DNA of 64,000 bases from Amphiura filiformis. Its lineage: Eukaryota > Echinodermata > Ophiuroidea > Amphilepidida > Amphiuridae. Positions within the stretch are counted from its first letter, which is position 1. Each line of letters begins with the position of its first letter. Shown piece after piece: positions 9,511-20,880 of this stretch. The position numbers and the translations under genes are program-made. The notes beneath the pieces are model-generated. The model did not search any database, was not told where the DNA came from, and worked only from the letters and a program-made list of their open reading frames with translations. The stretch covers positions 279,501-343,500 of the forward strand of contig NC_092636.1 of NCBI RefSeq assembly GCF_039555335.1. The letters are read 5' to 3'.

Positions 9511-12319
9511 TTGCCAAAGCTGAAAACAATGGTGATAAATTGTGATGGATTGAAAGGTGAAAAGGGAAGACTGTCTTTTCAAGCAGTTGTGAAAGAACAT
9601 AATCCGGATGTCATCATAGGTTGTGAGTCTAAATTAGGCTCAACAATTCCAACATACTCAATTTTCCCGGAAGGGTATAATGTCACCCGTAAAGATAGGA
9701 ATGAAGCAGGCGGAGGGGTCTTTCTTGCTGTGAAAGATTGTTTTGTCTCGTGGATATGCCCGAGTTAGATACCCTTGTGAAATATTGTGGTCATCTATGG
9801 AATTTGTCAATGCCGGGAAGATCTACATTGGTAGTTTTTACCATCCACCTAAAAGTGGATCTGAGCCTTTCGACCATTTATTTGACAGCTTAGCCAAGAT
9901 TATGAACAAGAACAATGGAAGTCACACAAATATCTTATTATGTGGTGACTTTAACCTTCCTGATATAAATTGGGATCTTGGTGTGACCAAAGTTGGAAGC
10001 CCACGCAAAAAGCTGCATGATGGGTTCCTCGACTTCCTCACCGAAACAGGGTTGACCCAGCTGAACAGACTGATTACAAGACCCCGTTCACAAAATGTTT
10101 TAGACTTGGTGTGTACAACAAACCCAAATATCGTGAACAATATTAGAGTTGCTTCCGGCATCAGTGATCACGATATACTAATCTTTGAAATCAATCTGGC
10201 ACCTAAACGGCAAAACAAATGCCCACATAAGGTATTCAACTTTAAGAAAGCAGACACAGAAAATCTAAAGAACATACTTGAACAGAATTCTACTGAGTTT
10301 TTCCAGAGTAAGCCAGACACAAGAACAGTCAATGAAAACTGGAATATGTTTAAAACGTTTTTGTTGGAAGCTATGGAAAAGTCTGTCCCCCATCATATGT
10401 CCAAGGGGAAACCATCCCACCCCTGGATAAACCATCATATAATCAAGCATATGAGGAAACGGGACAAATTATACAGTGCTGCAAGAAAATCCAAATCTGA
10501 GAGACTGTGGAGCTCTTACAAGAAACAGCGTAATCATGTAACCAAATTACTCTGTGAATCGTACCATCACTACATGGAAGAAATCTTAGGGCCTAGTCTT
10601 GATACCAGTCCGAAAACATTTTGGTCATTTATAAGATCACTGAGGCGGGAAGCTGTTGGCATACCTACCTTGGTAGTTGATGGAGAGTCTTTTACATCTG
10701 ATAAATCAAAAGCGGAGGCACTAAATCAACAGTTTTCATCGGTTTTTACGCATGAAGACCTGACATCCGTACCTGACAAGGGCCCCTCGCCATTCTCCAG
10801 CATAGATGACTTAGACATCGAACTGGCTGGAGTGATTAAACAACTGGCACAGTTAAACACATCTAAAGCTGGGGGACCTGATAGCATTCCTGCCAGACTT
10901 CTTCACGACTATGCCACTGAGATAGGTCCAATGTTGCATTATATCTTTCGGCAATCGTATGCGACTGGCCAGCTTCCAGATGACTGGAGGAAAGCTCATG
11001 TGACTGGGATATACAAAAAGGGTACCAAATCCAATCCAGCAAATTACAGGCCAATCAGTTTGACCTGTATCTCATGCAAGATAATGGAGCATATTGTTTT
11101 ATCACACATGTCCAAACATCTCTCTGCAAATGACATCATAGTAGACAACCAGCATGGCTTCCGGGAAAAAAAGATCCTGCGAGACGCCAACTTATCGAGG
11201 CAGTTCATGACTGGGCAGAATGCTTGAATAGAAGTGGGCAAATGGATGTTCTGTTGCTGACTTTAGTAAGGCCTTTGATAAGGTCCCTCATCATAGATTG
11301 GCCACAAAGTTAGACCATTATGGCATCAGGGGAAGAACACTCAAATGGATACAAGGCTTCTTGTCAGATCACAAACAGTCTGTTAACATCAATGGTCAGT
11401 GCTCAGCTTGGGCCCCAGTACAATCAGGGGTCCCACAAGGATCTGTCCTTGGTCCTACACTCTTCTAGATATATATTAATGATATTGCAAGTGGGATAAG
11501 GTCCAACATCAGATTATTCGCCGATGATAGCATACTATACCGAGAAATCCGGGGACCTGAAGATCATCAGATATTACAACAAGATCTGCAAGCTGTCTTT
11601 GCATGGGCTGACAGTTGGCAAATGGCCTTCAATGCATCAAAATGTCAACATCTCACCATCACCCGTAAAAAGCAGCAGTCTGTCTTCAATTACTCTGTAG
11701 CAGAACAAGTCATCCAAAAGTTGCTAGTCACAAATATCTCGGAGTCACCATTTCCAGTGATTTGACTTTCAAAGAGCACATTGCTAACATTCGATCTAAG
11801 GCAGTGAGTACCCTTGGCGTCATCCGAAGAAATCTTGGACCATGCTCACAGAAGGTGAAACTAAAGGCTTACCAAAGTTTAGTAAGACCTCAGCTTGAAT
11901 ATGCTGCATCAGCATGGAGTCCATATACATCTAGGGACATCAAGTCATTGGAAACAGTCCAGCGCCAAGCAGCCCAATTTATTTGTGGAAAATTTGATAG
12001 GCGGGCTAGCGTCACACCACTACTTCACCAGTTAGATCTGGACCTTCTTAAAACAAGGAGACTGTTCATTCAGTGTTCAATGTTCCACAAAATACATCAT
12101 GGACTCATAAATGTCAACTTTCCACCCATCATCAAACTGCATCCAACCGCTGGGAGATTAACCCACCATCTCTGGTATCAGCCCATCCGAGCATCTCGGG
12201 ACACCTACAAGTATTCTTTCTTCATTCACGACGATACCAATTTGGAACTGCCTGCCTGTGGAAGCTGTAACATCAACATCAGTCCAAGCCTTCCAGTCAG
12301 CAGCACTCCCTGCAGTTAG
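9511..12319 (+). pseudogene. LINE ORF, endonuclease and reverse transcriptase part
   Basis: Positions 9511-9768 and 9743-10230 carry an APE endonuclease (INCDGLKGEKGR, PDVIIGCESKL, GGGVFLAVK, then GSFYHPP, LLCGDFNLPDINW, GISDHDI). The RT follows: SKAGGPDSIPARLL, NYRPISLTCISCKIME, QHGFR, then after a frameshift near 11170-11240 FSKAFDKVPHHRL, SGVPQGSVLGP, and RLFADDSILY near 11520. Frameshifts lie near 9755 and 11200 and a TAG follows GPTLF at about 11465. A last frame (11762-12319) carries the LINE C-terminal block (KAYQSLVRPQLEYAASAW). It nicks target DNA and copies its RNA in active relatives; this copy cannot. Confidence 0.88.
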
Positions 12320-12497
12320 AGCTTTACAGCCTTCTGCAGTCCACCAGGTTCTCTAAGCATCTAGAGTTCATTTTACTCGCACATCTTGTACATATCCTGC
12401 ACTATTGGCACAACTGCACCTGTGTTTTGAGCAGCACATTTCTCCTTGGACAAGCTATCTGCTTTATTTAGGAGCATAAAGACTGAAGACTGAAGAC

Positions 12498-13577
12498 AGG
12501 AGAATGCGGTAGTTCTTGTTTTCTACCTTGCATTACGTGAACATCGGGTAATTCCACAGCCCCTTGAGAAGTTTGGGCGAAATCTATTAATATCGTGAGC
12601 CATTTGACCGCTAGGCTTTTGTGAAATCAGTGCTTCCGTGGTGCTTCCATAAGATGCGCCGCACATGCAGATAAGCGTTGCGTATGCGTAGCGTATCTGT
12701 GCGTTAACAAATTGTGTGATACAAAACGCGATGCGTTGTTAAGTGCGTGTACCCGATGGTACAACAAAAATTTTATTTCCTTTTAATTTTGCGGAAACGA
12801 GTGAAATAGTGAAATAAAATCCATAAATAGAGCAGCTGGAGTTAACAAATCTGGATTTTCTTTCCTTGTATTTATAAAAAACATAACAAGGTAAATATAT
12901 TTCAAAAAAGCTCAATTTCGCTGAAAGAAACAATGTCTTGAGTACACAGCCACGTTAAGGACACTTTACTCTTTGCCGTCCTATTTTCTCCTGAAGATTT
13001 TCTGTGGGGAAGTTTTCCCCGGCTCCCTGCTGCCCAAGGGCAGGATGGCAAAGTTGTTCCGCTGATCCCCTGTTATCAAAGTGATCTCATGTGGGTGGCG
13101 AAGCATGTGAATTTTGCAATAAACTAACCCAATATGAGGATGGTAACTGTGGCCTGAAACAAAAAAAAAGGTTGGATTCCATTGAAGTCTCTGTTTGATT
13201 CCCTTTATTTTACATGTAACTCTGTCAATTGACAGATTTTTACAGAATAAATCAAGCCTTTGTCTTGGGCCATTTCCTTACCACAGGATTCTACAGCCCT
13301 GTAGAAGGGCTACAACCCCTACAGTCTCAAAAAAAAAATTGTGCAAGTGAAAAGCGCCTCTATGGCAATTAGAAAATACCGTTGTGACATGATGCTTACA
13401 TCAACGCCAAGGTCATACTCTTAGCTCTCAAATGCCGCTTTGTTTTGTTCAATTTGCTTGTTTTAATCTCGAGATATGTTTAGTTAACAACGAAAGGGTA
13501 AAATCACAATTGTGCCACTTTTACAAGGGATGAATTAAGATGATTACTAAGAGGAAATCATTCAATTTTGAGGCTTA
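12498..13577. other. Intergenic, no gene seen
   Basis: AT-rich sequence. A small hairpin lies near 13290-13312 (CAGCCCTGTAGAAGGGCT). No exon or element can be supported. Confidence 0.4.
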
Positions 13578-13906
13578 TAGTATTTTGCAGTAAACCTTTG
13601 AAGAGCGCATACTACTGTAAATTTAAATTTTCTTTGTTTGTAGCTTAAGATATTTTAATCTGTTTTTGGTTGTGTAAAGCGCCTAGAGGCATTTGCATTA
13701 GGCGCTATATTAAATCTGTCTTTATTATTATTATTATTACTGTGATGTTGCAAAGCTGAGCGAACAACAAGTACGACGCGCATGTTCATTTAAAATAAAT
13801 TTCCACTCGGCAACAGCACACAGAGAAAAGTGCGTTTCAATGCAGTAAATACGCGATGTACACTTATTGAAATGCGTTTTCGTCAAAGGTTTACTGCAAA
13901 ATATTA
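13578..13906. mobile_element. TA-flanked MITE, interrupted copy of the 42852-43063 family
   Basis: The ends TAGTATTTTGCAGTAAACCT and AGGTTTACTGCAAAATATTA are inverted and flanked by TA. The interior (GTGATGTTGCAAA..., CCACTCGGCAACA..., AGTAAATACGCGATGTA) matches the 212-bp element at 42852-43063. This copy is longer because an L2-like 3' fragment is inserted at about 13618-13737. Confidence 0.75.
13618..13737 (+). mobile_element. 5'-truncated L2/CR1-like LINE 3' end nested in a MITE
   Basis: About 120 bp ending in a hairpin AGCGCCTAG...TAGGCGCT and an (ATT)n tail (13723-13738). It interrupts the MITE between GCATACTACTG and TGTGATGTTG and is flanked by an imperfect 7-bp duplication (ACTACTG / ATTACTG). 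The tail resembles that of the LINE ending at 23775. It is far too short to code for protein. Confidence 0.7.
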
Positions 13907-14624
13907 TAGCTGTTAGAATGTTTCACTTACATGTGGTAGGCTCAGCGCAACCTTGCTGGCCTCATCTCCATTTGGGGCAAAATCAGATTATAAAATGGTT
14001 TTCCAGTGACAACAAAGCCTTACGTACATTTCCAACCCAACATAGATCAATGAAACATAGCCTTTATTATTCAAAGGCATATATAATATAAGGCCAGATG
14101 AAACAAAATTAATCTCAAACAGGCCAAAATGGAGATCATGCAGCAGTATCAAGCTATTCCAGAAATTGTCCACCCCTCCCCCACCCCATGACAAAGTTAC
14201 CTTTAACAAAAAATATGGGATTTCCCATGGGTGACTTCGCAAAAATCATATGCAATTTCCGGAGGCGCCTATAACATAACAGTGGGATTTCCCTGTCAAA
14301 AATGTAGGGTGTACATTTGAGAATTTATATGCATTTTACACCAAAAAGCTATGCAAATTCTCAATTTTATACATTCCGATGTGCATCTATCATAGACAGG
14401 AAATGGGAGGACCAATTTGATTACAAATACAAAATTTGACCAATTGCAACATACAACAAAATGTACACAACTTCCACAATAGAATATCTATACGTTCACA
14501 AAATTAATTGATTTCACTATATGAAAATGTTTTTTCATTGACACAAAATTAGTCCGTATGATGCCTCTATCGAGGCAGAAAATTAGATATTGTTTTTCCA
14601 AACATAAGGATGATAATTGATATT

Positions 14625-14806
14625 GCAATTTTAAGAACAAAGATCCAAATATGGTTCAAGCATGCATCAGTTATGTAATCACCCTAATTATTTCAGATTG
14701 TTCCCTTTCATTTCTATCATTATCATTTGTTCTTGTGCAAAGATTGGTGAATAAATATGTTTAAATGCATACTTGAACCATATTTTGTACTTTGTTCTCA
14801 AAATTA
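14625..14806. mobile_element. Hairpin element with about 39-bp arms
   Basis: AATTTTAAGAACAAAGATCC...GGTTCAAGCATGC pairs with GCATACTTGAACC...CTTTGTTCTCAAAATT. It is a MITE-like foldback with no TSD identified. The surrounding 13909-15342 is otherwise featureless intergenic DNA. Confidence 0.55.
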
Positions 14807-15342
14807 CAAAAGCGACTTAGGCAAAAAGCATAACAGGCTGACGACAACAGATTCCTGCAGAAATGAGCAGTTTTTGAGGAAATCACAAATTTGAATTTAC
14901 TTTACTGCCACGAGGAAGGCATACAGTAACAGTTGTTGGGTTTTTGTTATTCTGCCTCATATCATGACTTGGAATTATTTTATTGCATGTTTTAAAGGTG
15001 GATAATTTGCCTGTGAAATATTTATAAATAACATTCTGAAGTCAAATGTCAACAAACCAATAAGTCCACACAAGGAACTTTTTTGTATGTTTTTGTTTCA
15101 GTCATACAGAAAGAATTTGAAATGACAAATACGCCAGTTCCCCCACCCAACCTCACAACACCCTCCACAGGGAGGTTAATAAACAAGTACTTGATGCAGC
15201 GGATGCATGCAATTATTTATATGTGCATGTCTAAATGGCACATCCACATAATGTGACAATTTACTGTATTCATCTAAACCAGCCCACTGTAATACTGCAA
15301 TTTATGGTGAATACCATATTCGGCTTTTGTTACTGCGCACTA

Positions 15343-15739
15343 GACCTGTTATCGACACATGATTTCTAATTCAACACTGTGTCGGGGGAAAAAAAATACG
15401 ACAATCGACACGTGTCAAAACTCGTAATGAGATAAAAAAAGTCTATAGATAAGCTTAAAATCATACCGATATGAATTACGATCACCGACTTCCGGTGTAA
15501 ACACACTTCCTGGTTCGTTCTACTTCCAGGTTCGGGTCAACTTCGGGGGGTAATTTTCGACTTTCTGATGAAAACATGATCGTACGGTAAGCTTATTTGG
15601 ACAAAATAGCATGGAAATTTCATTTTTTTCTTTTTTGATGAGTGTCGTAAAGTGTCGAAAAAGGACAATTTCTTTTGAAGTGTTGGATTTAGGGCCAAAT
15701 CGACGATAATACGACACATACGACAATCGATAACAGGTC
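15343..15739. mobile_element. TA-flanked MITE (397 bp)
   Basis: GACCTGTTATCGA and TCGATAACAGGTC are perfect inverted ends flanked by TA (15341-15342, 15740-15741). Internal TACGACAATCGACAC and TACGACACATACGACAATCG are further imperfect subterminal repeats. Short frames inside look accidental. Confidence 0.75.
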
Positions 15740-16069
15740 TACTGTGCACATCAATAAAGTTCCAACTCACACTCACATAAATTCACATGTATATGCGTGC
15801 GTCAGTCACGCATTACACAGAGCACAACTAGCGATAAGCACTGCACCACACTGCCTGCATGCTACAAATGTATTCTATATCAATACATGTTATGAGTCGT
15901 ATTTTTCCCGCATTATTTAAGCTGAACAAACTTTAGGTCACAAGCTTTTATTACATTTTATGACATGTAGGCTATACATTACACACAATTACACTTGTTT
16001 TTGAAATGTCCAATATTCATGCTGTAATTGTGTGTCTACATTCATCTGGATTGTACCACATTAATGTGG

Positions 16070-16350
16070 ATTGGACTATTCCATTTGAAATCCATACTCC
16101 CCTGTGGAAGATTTAGGTTTTTTTTAAGTCTACAACAGAGGGTGTATGGGATTTAAATAGAATATAGAAAATTGGGTAACTTGCATTTGAAATACTCAGC
16201 CCAAGCCTAGCCATATACAAGAGAAGTGTATAGGGTTTCCAAATAATTAACCTTTATATCTAAATAAATTTTGACAAACATACTTCTGTGGACAACATGT
16301 CTTAAATCTTTTTATTAGGGGAGTGTAGATTTGAAATGGAATAGACCATT
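16070..16350. repeat. Dispersed foldback repeat copies downstream of SZRD1
   Basis: TTCCATTTGAAATCCATACTCCCCTGTGGAAGATTTAGG with complementary ACAACAGAGGGTGTATGGGATTT, then GGGGAGTGTAGATTTGAAATGGAATAG, belong to the family seen at 1030-1480. Each quoted run is also split by short gaps elsewhere. They lie 3' of the SZRD1 stop. Confidence 0.55.
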
Positions 16351-16635
16351 TAGTATCCTGTGTAGCAGGAATTTTTTGTGGGGGTTAATTTTTGTTCTTT
16401 TCGTGGTCAAACAGGCAGCCACAAAATTATAACCCTGCGAAAATATTTATTACACATAGTACATAATGAGAATATATTTGGAAATGCAAATTATAACACG
16501 CACTAAACTGTCCAGAATTGATAAAATCACAAAAAATTAACCCAGCAAAAATATCGCACTATACAGTTTGCAAATTGTCCCAATAAACCTATCTGGCAAC
16601 ATGAAATGTGACAACCCCAGTTATCTGGCACTGTG

Positions 16636-16780
16636 TTACCTCTTTGGAGCTGATGACCCTTTCTTAGATTTAGAACTGGTATTCTTCTGTTTCTTACTTT
16701 TGACCACATTATTTGCAGGTTTAGATTGTTTAGAATTACTAGTAGTTGCAGGTTTGGATGTTCTTGCCGGTTCCATTGAC
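16636..16780 (-). CDS. SZRD1: SZRD1 coding exon 5 (C-terminus)
   Basis: After the acceptor tttcaatag the frame finishes an Arg codon and reads SMEPARTSKPATTSNSKQ..., then a Lys/Ser-rich tail KSKKQKNTSSKSKKGSSAPKR, and stops at TAA (16636-16638). The position and basic, low-complexity character fit the C-terminal region of SZRD1, but the residues themselves diverge from vertebrate sequences, so this end is set mainly by splice signals and phase. Confidence 0.82.
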
Positions 16781-17159
16781 CTATTGAAAGAAAGACAGAG
16801 ATTATAATAGTGAAACCTTTAATTACACTATTTATGTATGCAACCAACTTGTAATGTCAAAACAAACTAACAAAAAAAAAGAACAAAGTATACAAATTAC
16901 AAAACATAAAAATGGTACAAGAGGAAATAGACCTACATACAGGCCACAAGTGTGCAAATCAAGTGGTCATCCTGAAGCCCAGATTTGCTGGCGGATGACC
17001 AGAAATTTAGTGCAGGCTATCCATTGGACACCCATACTTTTATTAAATATTTTTTTAATATTTTGCTTGACCTAGAGCTAGTTGCTAGGATCATTCATGG
17101 TTGATTAAAAAAATTTGAAGTTCTAATTTAACTTTAAAAAATTAAAATTCTAAATTTTA

Positions 17160-17225
17160 ATATATATACGGATGACCAACAATTTTGGCGGATGACCAAC
17201 AATTTTGGCGGATGACCAGATTTCA
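17160..17225 (+). repeat. Short tandem repeat, GCGGATGACCAACAATTTTG
   Basis: A 24-bp unit containing GGATGACCAACAATTTTGGC is repeated about 2.5 times in SZRD1 intron 4. Related GGATGACC pieces occur at 16992 and 17230-17255. The upstream GACCTAGAGCTAGTTGCTAGGATCATTCATGG resembles, in pieces, the palindrome at 58100-58628. Confidence 0.6.
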
Positions 17226-17296
17226 TGACCTGGTCATCCACTGGATGACCTGATTTTTTTTCTTAATTTGCACACTGCAGATGTTGTGCCATTTAC

Positions 17297-17400
17297 CTGT
17301 CCAGCGCCTCCTCATCTTCTTCATTCTTTGCTGATCCTAGTATTCGCAGTCGTGCTTGCTCATATTCTGCCTGTCTCTCAGCTAATGACTTAGGTAATGC
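17297..17400 (-). CDS. SZRD1: SZRD1 coding exon 4 (SUZ core)
   Basis: Reads ALPKSLAERQAEYEQARLRILGSAKNEEDEEALD plus two bases of Arg. KSLAERQAEYEQARLRILGSA is the diagnostic SUZ motif and aligns with vertebrate SZRD1 ([21 protein letters not shown]). Acceptor tattacacag and donor gtaaat are on -. It enters in phase 0 and leaves in phase 2, matching exons 3 and 5. Confidence 0.95.
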
Positions 17401-18525
17401 CTGTGTAATAAAAACAAGTAGTGACAGATCTGATGATTATATTGACATATTACTTATATCATTATGAGTATTTTTGTGTCATTATCTTGTTTGTTTCCTG
17501 TAGCGCGCATTTCGTTTTTGACCACTTATTTTGCGCATTAGATTTTTTTTTTCACTTAAAAAAAAAAAAAATAATAATAATAATAACTACCGAAAATTAA
17601 AAAAAATAATATAAAACACTACTGGAGTAGACATTCACATATTACACAACAAAGCATAGTGAAAAACTACTGGAGAAATCATCTCGTATTTACACAACAA
17701 ACAAGCATAGTGGAACTTAACAGTGCTGCGTGTATATGCAAAACCAAGCCCATGTGTGTGAATTGTGCATCATTTGTGTCATGACTGCATTGAACCATAT
17801 ATTGTAAATTGAACAGAATCACCCACTACTCCTCTGACGCCTAAAAAGCACCTTTTTTTTAAAATTTCAAGACAAAGATTAAAAAACACAAAAAAAATGC
17901 ATTTTGCATTTGACTTTTTAGACCTGCTACATGTACAGTCTGTCCACTTAGAAGTACAAAGTAAATAGACCTTGGAAACTGGAGGTACATGTATGAGAAT
18001 AATTATTTCAGTGCAATGCTTCTTTGGCACGCCAACTGCTGCGCGATTTGTACTTGCCTAGGTTAATTAATAACTCTCAGAAGTAGGCCTACTTTAAACT
18101 TTTTCATTTGGGGGGCAAACAGGGGCAAGGGTTCAAATGCCCCCCCCCCGCTGGTTACGCCACTGCAAGAGATACCAAACAACCTTTTTTACCTACCGTA
18201 CTAGGATTCCCCCCAAATATCAAGAACCCCCAAGAAAAACAAAACAAAAACAGGAACATATGGACATCACATCAGGGCATAATTTAGTGTCAGCATTTTG
18301 CATAGCAAAATTGTGACAAAGTTTTATTTGTATCCAGCAATAATTATGTATAGCAATGACATATTTGTGTGATTGCATAACAATTTGGCTACATTGTGTT
18401 GCAAAATGCGATGCGATACCGGTTAAATATTATGCCCTGATGGACAAACATAGCTAATTAACAAGGCCTACATAATTAGTTGATTAGTAAATTATACCTG
18501 CATCATGTTAACTGTTACATATTAC

Positions 18526-18685
18526 CTTATTAGTCTCAGCAACATCTGCTTTCTGCTGCTCACCATTATCATCCTCATCACCCTGTCTTCTCATTAACTT
18601 GAGTGTAGGTTGGTATTGAGTTCTATGTGTTTCCTCTTCTAACACAATAGGCTGCTGTGTGATCTTGCTGGTTTCCTCTTTCTTT
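18526..18685 (-). CDS. SZRD1: SZRD1 coding exon 3
   Basis: Begins with the last base of an Arg codon, then KKEETSKITQQPIVLEEETH..., QYQPTLKLMRRQGDEDDNGEQQ, ending at ...AETNK in phase 0. PIVLEEE and P-x-LKLMRR correspond to the family's PIVIQDD and PxIRILKRP, the start of the SUZ region. Acceptor aatcaatag and donor gtaata are on -. A 105-bp hAT-like MITE (18747-18851) sits only 61 bp upstream of this acceptor. Confidence 0.92.
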
Positions 18686-18746
18686 CTATTGATTACATTT
18701 ATGAAATTTGAAATAGTAAAAAGAGTTCTGTTACAAATATTGATGA

Positions 18747-18851
18747 CAGTGGCGTAACTAGGGTTGGTAGTGCTCAGGGTAAGTGAGGCCGATTTGGCAC
18801 CCCCTAGTGGTAGCACCCGGGGCATGTTGCCCCCCCCAAGTTATGCCACTG
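18747..18851. mobile_element. hAT-like MITE (105 bp) in SZRD1 intron 2
   Basis: The ends CAGTGGCGTAACTAGG and CCAAGTTATGCCACTG are inverted with little mismatch and flanked by 8-bp duplications with one difference (ATTGATGA 18739-18746, ATTAATGA 18852-18859). CA...TG ends and an 8-bp TSD are hAT hallmarks. A related right end (GCTGGTTACGCCACTG) occurs near 18150-18165. Confidence 0.8.
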
Positions 18852-19076
18852 ATTAATGACTCATAAATTTGTGTTGATAGCCCAAAATTTGTTGCCATGA
18901 ATGCATAGATTTTGAGTTATTATCTTGTAATGAAGGGGGTAATTACTTTATTTATTTTCCACCACTTCTCAAGATAATCTTCTGGGAGTCCAACAAGTCT
19001 TTTGGTGCACAACTTGCAGATTGAAAAATGTGATGAATATTAATTTAACAAGACAGATAATCAAAGGCTCCCTTAC

Positions 19077-19126
19077 CGTGATTCCTGTAGTGTCTGTTCT
19101 TCCTTCTCAAGCCTTTTGTCCAGACC
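19077..19126 (-). CDS. SZRD1: SZRD1 coding exon 2 (50 bp)
   Basis: A tiny exon, GLDKRLEKEEQTLQES plus two bases of Arg, between acceptor ccaaaaacag and donor gtaagg on -. It matches the EIDRRLEKKLKITQKESR block of vertebrate SZRD1 and restores the frame between exons 1 and 3. It is too short for ORF calling. Confidence 0.93.
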
Positions 19127-19311
19127 CTGTTTTTGGAAATTGATAATAAGACAAACTGGAACTTTATTAGCATATCAAACTTTGAATTTATTACAAATGA
19201 ACAATTATTCATCAACATTAATGTAATTAACCCTAACACCAGACTCTCATTTTTGTTATCGGAAGTTAAAGAAGAAACAAAAAAGGAGAGAAGATGAAAA
19301 ATGAAGTCACT

Positions 19312-19395
19312 TAGTACTCCCTGGAGTCGAACCTTAGACCCCGTGCATACCAAGCACATGATCCCCGGCCGCTAGCCACAGTCTGATGGCCGGGT
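19312..19395 (-). repeat. tRNA-like SINE head or tRNA pseudogene
   Basis: On - the segment contains an A-box-like TGGCTAGCGG and a B-box-like GGTTCGACTCC at tRNA-like spacing, but the acceptor stem is not complementary, so it is not a functional tRNA. It is probably the head of a SINE or a pseudogene. It lies in SZRD1 intron 1. Confidence 0.5.
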
Positions 19396-20301
19396 CTGGA
19401 TGTGCTCTCATGTCCTACAAAAAATACTGTCCTAAGGTTCATACCCCAGCCCTTAATACTAGTATTAATTTTTGGTAGATATTGTGTTGTGTAAGTTTAA
19501 AAGGAAATCCATCCATCCTGTAATAATTATACCAATCAAAATTTGTAACTATGGGCCAATCCAGGGTGTCACCAATGCACCATTACCATTTTCTACGGTG
19601 CACCCGGATGTTTTAGACTCAATTTAGCTGATTGACACTAATATAATTTTATATATCTAATGAAAAATTGCCAAATAAGGTAAGAGGGGTGAAACCAATC
19701 AATGCCAAATGGCAATATTTAACATTGAATACAAGTCGGGCTTGAAAATTATTTCTTGTAGATTTTATGAAATTGCATATTCTAGTCGTCATCATGAGTG
19801 GACCATATTGCCGATGGGTATGGTATCCAATTTAATAGTCACAAAAAATTGTGAAAAGTGTAAATAGTATGGACCAATCACTGCTACCTTTTTTTTCCCT
19901 GCACTGGGGCGGGTGGGGGGCCCAAATTTTGCCAGGCTTATTGTTTTAAGCTTGAGGTTGGCGCTCCTGTACAGGTGACCACTCAAAAACACTGTCTGTA
20001 TTATTGTCTACTTTGTGCTGGATATAATGTGAACTGAGATTTGACAATTATATCACTAGATAGCTGCTGTCTTCTAGATTCTGCTGGACATTTTTGATAC
20101 CTTTGGATGCTATACTTTTTGAATATTTGCTGAAAGTTTTAAATTTATGAATCTTCAATTTTGTTTGTGCACTGTTTCCGGTTCTACTATGGTTACACAC
20201 ACACATCACAACATCCTGTTGAGTCATCCATGACTTTCACTGTTGACCAATAACCAATAATCAATATTTCTTCCATTGTGGTGGATCAATAAAATCATCA
20301 T

Positions 20302-20880
20302 TTGACAATGGAAGTGCTTATCTTGGTTATCATCCTGTCTGGGCTTGTATGCCCTATGATAGGCCCTAACATGGATACTATGGAACTTGAACCTGTTTAC
20401 AGCCTATGTAATATACCTTGTTGTAATCAGAAAGTGGTACATCATCTCAAGTTTCTAGCTGCTCGCATTGCTTATAACTCAAATTCTACAGCAACTTTTC
20501 AACTAAGTCTTTTAGTTTCTGGTGATGTTAATCCAAACCCTGGACCTGATAATGTGAATCAAAACACTGCTGATGTTAAACTCTGCCAACATAAAATTGT
20601 TTATAATCGGGAACAACTACTTTCATTTAATTCGACTACTACTACATGTTCTTTGCCCAAGACTATTCTGAACTTGATTGATACTATTGGAATCCAACCT
20701 CGTCCACCTCGAAGATCTCACCGGGTAAGCGAGGAAGGAGAAGAAATAGACCAATCCCAGCTACAACATCTGAAGCTGCTAATACTCTTGATCAACCCAC
20801 TAATTCATCACAATCTCATAAGTCTGCTTGTTCAAACTTTGCTCTATGGAATGCCAGATCTATCAGATCTAAGACAGTAA
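20302..20880 (+). pseudogene. LINE N-terminal ORF with signal-like segment and 2A-like motif
   Basis: A 192-codon frame begins MTMEVLILVIILSGLVC, a signal-peptide-like hydrophobic stretch. Residues about 66-82 read FQLSLLVSGDVNPNPGP, a 2A-like oligopeptide (20497-20547) that in known LINEs can make the ribosome skip a peptide bond. Near 20720 the frame departs from the probable original one. In a neighbouring frame GRRRNRPIPATTSEAAN...NFALWNARSIRSKT leads directly into the endonuclease. So a single LINE ORF with a frameshift is more likely than a true 192-residue protein. Confidence 0.72.

Larger units (their letters stand above)
8849..12497 (+). mobile_element. Degenerate APE-type LINE with PHD finger and 2A-like motif
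   Basis: A non-LTR retrotransposon of the CR1/L2/jockey group, in order: a hydrophobic N-terminus with a 2A-like motif, a PHD-type zinc finger, an APE endonuclease, a reverse transcriptase (GVPQGSVLGP and FADD motifs) and the typical LINE C-terminal region. The 3' end is a heptamer repeat (AAGACTG)n at 12479-12497 rather than poly(A), as in CR1/L2-like elements. Frameshifts and an in-frame stop show it is inactive. The 5' boundary is set only by the first plausible codons. Confidence 0.9.

Noticed and set aside
19312..19395. Functional tRNA gene
   Set aside because: A and B boxes are present but the acceptor and anticodon stems do not pair. Kept only as a SINE/tRNA-like repeat.
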